6,923 bases of DNA from Chlamydiota bacterium. GTDB lineage: Bacteria; Chlamydiota; Chlamydiia; Chlamydiales; Rhabdochlamydiaceae. Made by a program: the position numbers and the translations under genes. A model generated the notes under the pieces. That model saw only the letters and a program-made list of their open reading frames with translations, searched no databases and had not been told where the DNA came from. Where the stretch lies: NCBI GenBank assembly GCA_011065235.1, contig JAAKFB010000095.1, forward strand, positions 1 to 6,923. The letters run 5' to 3'. Shown here piece by piece: positions 1-5,100 of this stretch. The number at the start of each line of letters is the position of its first letter. The stretch's first letter is position 1.

Positions 1-6
1 CCAAAC

Positions 7-479
7 TCATCCTTCGCAATTCTTTTGAGCTAGAAAAATGCCAACGCTACTGCCCGCCAAAACCACAATTGGTAGCAAAGAACAGCATGTAGTATTTATC
101 CATTCTGCAAATCGATCTTCTTTACTTCCGAAGCGTCCTATTCGTCGAACACAGGTAGCGGATGCGCAACAAAGAGCAACTAGGCTTAAACTAATCCCCG
201 CGGCCCCAAAACCGATTGCATAAGGATTGCAGGGATCTTCAGCACTGACAATAGAACCCACTGGGCATCCAACAGCCACTGCAATCCACAAAGCTCTAAG
301 ACTTGGCATGTTCGATTGTAAACATGCTTATTACTAGGATCCCACATAGTGAAAAATCGCTTGTTACAAACGTCTGTAAATCGGTTGCAGCAAATGTCTT
401 CTGTATTGCGGATCCACTCGTGATACTCTATTCCTTCTTTATTAGGTAATAAAGGCTCACTAGAATTAATAACTTTCAT
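7..479 (-). pseudogene. Frameshifted Cys-rich three-hydrophobic-segment membrane protein (paralogue 1)
   Basis: I do not recognise the family. The reading frame starts at ATG 479-477, behind a strong AAGGAGG site, with MKVINSSEPLLPNKEG, matching the N-terminus of the paralogue at 1026-1451 (MNVSNVRTPLLPREVD). It continues through a Cys region (ICCNRFTDVCNKRFF) and then loses the hydrophobic part. That part resumes in another frame, open from 327 down to the stop at 7-9: ALWIAVAVGC, then a GFGAAGISLSLVALCC segment, VRRIGRFGSKED, and a final LLPIVVLAGSSVGIFLA. The VRR-x-G linker and the third segment match the neighbour at 535-1002. Restoring one base gives about 157 residues, the size of the paralogues. 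The two frames overlap only at 306-327, inside an inverted repeat. ATG 309 has no Shine-Dalgarno site, so two separate genes are unlikely. It is the last gene of the minus-strand array, 55 nt after the previous stop. A sequencing error is an alternative to a real mutation. Confidence 0.7.
306..327. repeat. 7-bp perfect inverted repeat at the frameshift point
   Basis: On the plus strand, GCATGTT (306-312) and AACATGC (321-327) are perfect reverse complements around an 8-base loop. The element occupies exactly the stretch where the two reading frames of the broken paralogue are both open, so the indel that broke the gene lies inside the hairpin. It could be a deletion hotspot or a source of sequencing error. 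Confidence 0.6.
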
Positions 480-484
480 TTCTT

Positions 485-491
485 CCTCCTT
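485..491 (-). promoter_or_regulatory. Strong ribosome binding site (AAGGAGG) for paralogue 1
   Basis: The minus strand reads AAGGAGG, five bases before ATG 479-477. This fixes the start at 479 rather than at the longer in-frame GTG/ATG options up to 530, and the resulting N-terminus matches the paralogue at 1026-1451. Confidence 0.75.
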
Positions 492-534
492 TTTAAATTC
501 GAACATGAAACATCTGTACCAGACAATCACGAGT

Positions 535-1002
535 TTAACTACATTTATCTGCCCTTAAATAAATCCCTGCAATAATAAACGCTAGAGAAACAATGTGAAT
601 AGAAACTCTAGCACTAATAAGGCATAAATTTACGTTTTTTCTTTCACAGCATCCGAGTCTTCGAACAGTCGAAAAGCAAGCATTGCCACAATCAACTATG
701 CTCACAAGAGCACCTAATGAACCAATGCCATAGGAAAGAGTATCCATAAGCATCGAATCACACCCTCTAAAAGCACTTCCGAAGCTAAGAAAGGCAGCTG
801 TCGCTGAAAACACAGGGGTGGCGGTAGAGACAATAAATTCTTTTTCTAGATACCTATCAGAACGACTACTACAAGCACACAGACAGCCACCACAATAATC
901 TATATACCCTTCACAGCAAGTAAAGTTACTACAACATTGCTCCGTATTGTAGACAACCGTATCCATAGATCGGTTTCCAATTAAGGGAGTTGAACTTGTC
1001 AT
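535..1002 (-). CDS. Cys-rich three-hydrophobic-segment membrane protein (paralogue 2)
   Basis: A 155-residue protein of no recognised family. The N-terminus (MTSSTPLIGNR) is hydrophilic and resembles the PLLP start of its paralogues. Residues 23-44 hold a dense cysteine cluster (CC-x4-CC-x6-C-x2-C-x-C-x-C) within 15 cysteines in total. Hydrophobic segments lie at about 56-78, 85-104 and 128-149. The first two are separated by a short loop containing GCD, a bilobed arrangement reminiscent of chlamydial Inc proteins. A basic linker (VRRLGCCERK, 113-122) precedes the third and matches VRRIGRFGSK in the broken copy. There is no cleavable signal peptide. The start at 1002 follows purine-rich sequence (GAAAGAAAG) but no good Shine-Dalgarno site. 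It starts 23 nt after the preceding paralogue's stop, so cotranscription and translational coupling are likely. Membrane location is well supported; an Inc-like or envelope role is inference. Confidence 0.75.
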   Translation of the reverse strand: MTSSTPLIGNRSMDTVVYNTEQCCSNFTCCEGYIDYCGGCLCACSSRSDRYLEKEFIVSTATPVFSATAAFLSFGSAFRGCDSMLMDTLSYGIGSLGALVSIVDCGNACFSTVRRLGCCERKNVNLCLISARVSIHIVSLAFIIAGIYLRADKCS

Positions 1003-1025
1003 ATTTTTCTTTCTTTCATTTTTAA

Positions 1026-1451
1026 TTACACTTTGCTTTGGTTAATAATTAAAGCAGACAAAAATAGAGCTATTCCAATGAGGTCAATACACGTTCCCCT
1101 AAGTCGATTTTCAATACTAGCAGTTTTCTCGAAACCACAATGTGTTGCTAACATAACGCTACAGTTAGAAAAAAAATTCAATGCATAAAAAGAAATGCCT
1201 ATCGCAGAAGATATGAGAACACCTCTCGAATCAGGCTGTGCATTAAATGCTGCTCCAAAAGTAATTAGTCCCCAATAACAACCTACCCAAGCCCTACATG
1301 CAATCATACCACCATTTATTTTTCGATCTTCCGAGCAATATGCATCTTCACAACAAAGACACATTCTCCCACATGCATAACTCTCCCCACCAATGTCTTC
1401 CCAATCAACTTCTCTAGGGAGAAGAGGGGTTCTAACATTCGACACGTTCAT
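1026..1451 (-). CDS. Cys-rich three-hydrophobic-segment membrane protein (paralogue 3)
   Basis: A 141-residue protein from ATG 1451, chosen because GGAG sits six bases upstream and because the resulting MNVSNVRTPLLPREVD aligns with MKVINSSEPLLPNKEG of the broken paralogue. A TTG start at 1502 would add 17 residues with no family counterpart. The protein has an acidic N-terminus, a cysteine cluster at 27-39 (C-x3-C-x-CC-x4-C), and hydrophobic segments at about 49-69, 77-103 and 120-136. Ten cysteines are present in all. The linker CGFEK...CIDLIG (105-126) matches HGFQK...CIDQIG in the divergent plus-strand paralogue at 1651-2055, the best evidence that the four genes are one family. It is first in the minus-strand array, so the operon promoter should lie in 1452-1600. 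Function unknown; it is probably an integral membrane protein. Confidence 0.75.
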   Translation of the reverse strand: MNVSNVRTPLLPREVDWEDIGGESYACGRMCLCCEDAYCSEDRKINGGMIACRAWVGCYWGLITFGAAFNAQPDSRGVLISSAIGISFYALNFFSNCSVMLATHCGFEKTASIENRLRGTCIDLIGIALFLSALIINQSKV

Positions 1452-1457
1452 GATTAG

Positions 1458-1461
1458 CTCC
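1458..1461 (-). promoter_or_regulatory. Ribosome binding site (GGAG) for paralogue 3
   Basis: The minus strand reads GGAG, six bases before ATG 1451-1449. It decides the start in favour of 1451 over the TTG at 1502. Confidence 0.6.
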
Positions 1462-1536
1462 AAAATTAATTTTAGCGCGTTTAAGGTACAATTCTTTCCC
1501 AAAATTTTTCAACTAATATATTTTTATTTTTTAAAA

Positions 1537-1547
1537 CTCCTAAGGAG
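1537..1547. repeat. CTCCT-A-AGGAG palindrome
   Basis: There are two 5-bp arms around a single central base, so both strands carry an AGGAG sequence. It lies midway between the divergent genes. On the plus strand, AAGGAG is followed by no ATG, GTG or TTG at normal spacing. It may be a small operator or chance. Confidence 0.3.
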
Positions 1548-1588
1548 ATAGATACGAGCACAAAAAAATAACTGTCTTTTAAACTTGC

Positions 1589-1594
1589 AGGGAG
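1589..1594 (+). promoter_or_regulatory. Ribosome binding site (AGGGAG) for the possible leader ORF
   Basis: AGGGAG stands six bases before ATG 1601, an ideal spacing. No start codon of paralogue 4 lies at that distance, so either it serves the 17-codon leader ORF or its presence is chance. Confidence 0.4.
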
Positions 1595-1600
1595 ACAACA

Positions 1601-1654
1601 ATGTTGGCCACGAAAGTTCTGCAATTTTTTATTTTAAAAATGGAGTCACTATGA
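1601..1654 (+). CDS. Possible 17-residue leader peptide, ATGA-coupled to paralogue 4
   Basis: A short ORF encodes MLATKVLQFFILKMESL and ends with TGA at 1652-1654. That stop overlaps the ATG of the next gene at 1651-1653 as ATGA, the classic arrangement for translational coupling. It has a better Shine-Dalgarno site (AGGGAG, six-base spacing) than many genes here. The peptide is hydrophobic with two lysines and resembles nothing I know. It shows no run of a single amino acid typical of attenuation leaders. It could be a translated leader that delivers ribosomes to paralogue 4, or an accident of a short open stretch. Confidence 0.35.
   Translation: MLATKVLQFFILKMESL
1642..1645 (+). promoter_or_regulatory. 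Ribosome binding site (GGAG) for paralogue 4
   Basis: GGAG lies five bases before ATG 1651. It favours this start over the in-frame TTG at 1585, which has no Shine-Dalgarno site at suitable spacing. Confidence 0.55.
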
Positions 1655-2055
1655 GAGTTCAAACAGCTCAACAAGGTTACATGGAAAACTTCGAGGATCC
1701 TTGCTCGTTTTGTGGATCTGCCAAATACTTAAAATACCCTGGGTGGATATTTGGAGTTGGTTTTGCACAAGCGGCCGTAATTTCTGAAGCATTTAGTGAA
1801 AAAAGTGTTTCCTGTGATCCGAAGGTCTTTGTTATTCCTGCGACACTCGGAATCATTTTTTGTGCGAGCTATTTCTTCTGCGTTTGTATAGAGCCTTGTC
1901 AGCAAATTCATGGTTTTCAGAAACGAGAAAAATCCAATTGTATCGACCAAATAGGCCATTATGGGATGCTGTTTTTTGCTTTTTACTCCACCTTCCAAAG
2001 TATAACCTGTTTAGCTATTGCTTCTTCAGCTTGCGATGAATCGAATATTCAATAA
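1651..2055 (+). CDS. Cys-rich three-hydrophobic-segment membrane protein (paralogue 4, divergent orientation)
   Basis: A 134-residue protein starting MRVQTAQQGYMENFEDPC. It lacks the PLLP motif and has a reduced cysteine cluster (PCSFCG, 17-22) but keeps the rest of the family plan. A first hydrophobic segment begins with PGWIFGVGFAQ (30-40), there is a CDP loop (55-57; compare DPCNP in the broken copy), and a second segment with LGIIFCASYFFCVC lies at about 59-80. The linker HGFQKREKSNCIDQIG (87-102) is closely similar to that of the gene at 1026-1451, and a third segment spans about 104-126. Eleven cysteines are present. The gene points away from the other three and lies 144 nt before the large NACHT gene on the same strand. 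Cotranscription with that gene is possible, but the latter has its own good promoter. Function unknown. Confidence 0.7.
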   Translation: MRVQTAQQGYMENFEDPCSFCGSAKYLKYPGWIFGVGFAQAAVISEAFSEKSVSCDPKVFVIPATLGIIFCASYFFCVCIEPCQQIHGFQKREKSNCIDQIGHYGMLFFAFYSTFQSITCLAIASSACDESNIQ

Positions 2056-2084
2056 AAACTTAAATTTTGGATTCACGGAGAATC

Positions 2085-2131
2085 ATTCAACTTGCAGCTA
2101 GCCCATAGAAGGGATAGGGGGGAAGTTGAAT
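2085..2131 (+). repeat. Nested inverted repeat between paralogue 4 and the NACHT gene
   Basis: Outer arms ATTCAACTT (2085-2093) and AAGTTGAAT (2123-2131) are perfect 9-bp complements. Inside, CTAGCCC (2098-2104) and GGGATAG (2111-2117) pair in six of seven positions around a 6-base loop, leaving GCAG and a G-run (2118-2122) as internal loop. It starts 30 bases after the stop of paralogue 4 and ends 14 bases before the -35 box of the NACHT gene. There is no U-tract, so it is not a standard intrinsic terminator. It may be a weak terminator, an RNA-stabilising 3' structure or an operator. Confidence 0.5.
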
Positions 2132-2144
2132 TAATATTAAAATA

Positions 2145-2173
2145 TTGACTTATTCCTAATCTTTTCTTAAAAT
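2145..2173 (+). promoter_or_regulatory. Sigma70-type promoter for the NACHT-WD40 gene
   Basis: TTGACT (2145-2150) and TAAAAT (2168-2173) are separated by exactly 17 bases, and each matches the consensus at five of six positions. Transcription would begin near 2180, giving a leader of about 20 nt that contains little more than the ribosome binding site. This suggests a housekeeping-sigma promoter, possibly controlled through the inverted repeat just upstream. Confidence 0.65.
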
Positions 2174-2188
2174 CTTGACCGTATTTTT

Positions 2189-2194
2189 AGGAGG
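2189..2194 (+). promoter_or_regulatory. Consensus ribosome binding site (AGGAGG) for the NACHT-WD40 gene
   Basis: AGGAGG is followed by five bases and ATG 2200, which fixes the start of the large gene. Confidence 0.85.
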
Positions 2195-2199
2195 TCTCC

Positions 2200-5100
2200 A
2201 TGTCAACAAATCCTGTAAACTCAAATAATACTGTTCCTTCACAAAGCACCCAGACTTTTCCCAATGCACCTTCAGATCCAGAAGCTATTATTGGTTTTGC
2301 AAAAATCCTCTCACAAAGTCAAAGCGATAAGAACTACGATGCTGCCTTCGAACAAGTGAAAAATATTTTTAGCTGTGGACAAATTTTGGCGGCTAAAGCT
2401 TTTCTCAATGCAGAGCATCAGGACTTTCTTCTAGACATTATTTTGACACTTCTAGAAGTGTTTCAAGCTCCCATCTATGATCATAAGCCCCATCAGCGCT
2501 TTTTGATCGCTAGAACGCTTCGTCTTTTTGCTGAGCTTGAAATGCTCCGTTCTTTGGAATCTCACGGAACTAGCAGCGACCTCCGAATAGAAAATATTGT
2601 CAACAAATTACAGCGTCTGATCACTCACGCGGAAGATCAAGAGTGCTCCGGTCTTAAATTCGAACTCCGATGTGTTGAAGGAGCTTGCCATCGTTGGAAA
2701 CATAAAAGTCACATCTGGAAAAAATATGGATCCGATTTTATAAAATTATTTGCAAAAGCAAGTGCCCTAGAATTGGAAATTCTTAGTGATGCATGTGCGC
2801 TTATTGGTAATTTGCGCAAAGAACAAAGTGGTTCTTGGTATGACACCGCATTTTATGTGGGTTTTTTAGGTAGCTTGGCAACACATGATGAAGCTGTTTT
2901 CATTGAAATCCACGAAATAGTGAAAGAAGCATTCAACAGGAGGACAACTTTTGAAGATAAAAAAATTCTATTATCAGCCGCGGATTTTTTTGCCGATGTT
3001 ATTTGGAGAGGATCCCCGCAGATAAAGAGTTGGGCTCTTTATGGAAGAGAGGGAGCTCCCGGACTCATCCAACTCTCCCAAATTGAGCCAAATAAATCGA
3101 TGTCCAAAAAATTAACAGACATTGGGCAAAATATTTCGAAAAAAGCAGCAAGCTATTTCGGAAAGGACACTCTCACACTTTGGGGAGTTCAGTATCATAG
3201 CTGTTGTCTATTGAGCGCTCTTCAAGAATGTGAGGCTGTTCTGCCTGACTCGTCTAAAGTCTGCGAGAAAGCCAAAAATGTACTTTCAAATCGGAATACA
3301 GATGAGGAAAAGGATAAAACTGTCGCAAAGCTAATCAACGAGGCTGTAGCAAGCCCTTTAGTTGAATACCGCAGCTTATTTGATGTCGTTATTGACCCGC
3401 AAGAGCCATCAGATCTCTTAACAAAGCAAACCGAATTAGATGAGAGGGACAAAAAATTACAAGAGAGAGAACAAAGTCTGGAAGAAGAAAAACGCTCGGC
3501 GGAAATTTTATTACAGCAAGCCACAGTTCGTTTGGAAGAAGTCGATTCCTCTAAAAGAGATCTTCGAGAGCTGGGTACTAAAATTCTGAATAAGCAAGCC
3601 AAACATTTCGAGAAGTTTGCAAAGGAGATTTCTCCTGAAGAAGTAGACTTCCCTTTGGCTAAAAGGCCATTAGATCGTGAACTCCCTATTCCTCTTAAAG
3701 GCCTATACCAAGATTTTCAAGAACGTCACTTTGGCAAAAACAAAGATGCACAACTTTTTGGAGAAGCGTTTCGTTATTCCATCCCCTCATATGTCCGACC
3801 AAACGTACTCAGCAAGGGAGAGGAATCTACGCCCATAGGAGATAAAATTAAAGATTTTCTTCAAGGTTCTCTTCCTGTTCTTCTGCTCCATGGAGATTCT
3901 GGCGCAGGAAAATCTTTCTATGCATACCTGCTTGAACAGAGGCTATGGAATGACTGGATGGAAGGAGGTATAGTTCCTATTTATATCGACCTAAAAACTC
4001 TTAAAACTTCTATAACTGACAGATTTTTAGAAATGAAATATTCCATAAACCAAATAGAAACCCTCATAGATAAATTTGAGTTCCTATTAATATTGGACGG
4101 GTTTGATGAAATGAAAAAGCACATAAAAATTCAAGACCTCCTTCCAGAAAAATGGGAAAAATGCCGAATATTTGTCACTTGTAGAACCCAGTTTATTCTC
4201 AATGATTCCGACTATTGGGCAAGATGGTTTAGCAAACAAGCAAGGGCCGATTACACGGAGCCTTTACCGTCTAACGAGTGCTATTTGACTCCTATTACCT
4301 CACAACAAGTCGAAACCTATATTAAAAAAAGAGGACTTGAAGACAACTTTCAAATAGCAGAGAAAAAATTCCCTCAGCTACAAGAAATGACGCGAACTCC
4401 CCTATTACTTTGCTTGCTCAGCGAGACCTTACCCAAGCTTGTTTCTAAAGAGTACATTGATCGTGCCGATGTCTACACGGAATTCATTAACCTATGGTTT
4501 GGAAGAGCCTTTCGCCGCCTTGAGGAAGCTGGTCTGTTAAGTGAAACTAACAACAAAGATAAATTTCGAGAATTTGCCGAAGAGCTTGCTATGAATATGT
4601 ACTTTCAGGGGTCATCAGAAGCTAGGCGCACCGAAACTCCATTTAAAGCCCTTTTTGAAAGTACCGATTCTGAAGTGCGCGATGCATGTCCATTGAGATT
4701 TTCTTCAGAAGAAAAAATCGTCTTTTTTCACAAATCCTTTATGGAATACTTTGCTGCTGCGTATTTTTTGCGCCAGATAGCTCCCTCACCCCCAAAAGCC
4801 CCGCAAGCTTCCGAAAAAGATTTGAAGGAACGTCTTAGCACACATCCTCTCAAGAAAGCAAGAGAAGGGAAATTGTTCCATCACGCTCTTCTACATAGCG
4901 AGCCCGCTCTTTTGGATTTTCTCATTCAACTCATTAATAAAAAAAATATCCGGGATTATCAAGATTCCCTTGTAAGAATACTCAAGGATTCCAAAGGGAA
5001 TCCTGACTTGAACATCCTATGTGCGAATGTCATGACCATCTTAAATTGGATGAGATATCCCTTTTCCGGGATGGACTTAAAAGGCCTTCAAGCTCCGGGT

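Larger units (their letters stand above)
1452..1600. promoter_or_regulatory. Divergent AT-rich intergenic control region
   Basis: This stretch separates the minus-strand array from the plus-strand paralogue and must hold the promoters for both directions. It is very AT-rich, with runs such as TATATTTTTATTTTTT at about 1517-1532. I found no hexamer pair with proper spacing that I would call a promoter on either strand. The only clear structure is the CTCCT-A-AGGAG palindrome at 1537-1547. Confidence 0.45.

Noticed and set aside
38..223. 61-codon plus-strand open frame
   Set aside because: It is antisense to the conserved hydrophobic part of the broken paralogue, and its translation has no features.
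7..309. A separate 100-residue gene starting at ATG 309
   Set aside because: There is no ribosome binding site upstream of ATG 309. The missing N-terminus is present in the other frame just upstream, and the joined length equals that of the paralogues.
1452..1502. Upstream TTG start at 1502 for paralogue 3
   Set aside because: The added 17 residues have no match in the family, and the internal ATG 1451 has GGAG at good spacing and the conserved PLLP N-terminus.
1585..1650. Upstream TTG start at 1585 for paralogue 4
   Set aside because: No Shine-Dalgarno site stands before it, and the extension matches no paralogue; ATG 1651 has GGAG five bases upstream.
1729..1998. 89-codon minus-strand open frame
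   Set aside because: It is antisense to paralogue 4, which is supported by homology to its neighbours.
2056..2199. Intrinsic terminator after paralogue 4
   Set aside because: The inverted repeat at 2085-2131 has a long loop and is followed by TAATATTAAAATATT rather than a T-run, so I list it as a repeat only.
3222..3602. 126-codon minus-strand open frame
   Set aside because: It lies fully opposite the NACHT-WD40 gene, its Ser/Leu-rich translation is the antisense of the coiled coil, and it has no ribosome binding site or family features.
4594..4614. NMYFQGS, resembling a TEV protease site
   Set aside because: The P6 glutamate and P4 leucine of the consensus are absent, and the peptide lies within the natural helical part of the STAND protein with no vector sequence around it.
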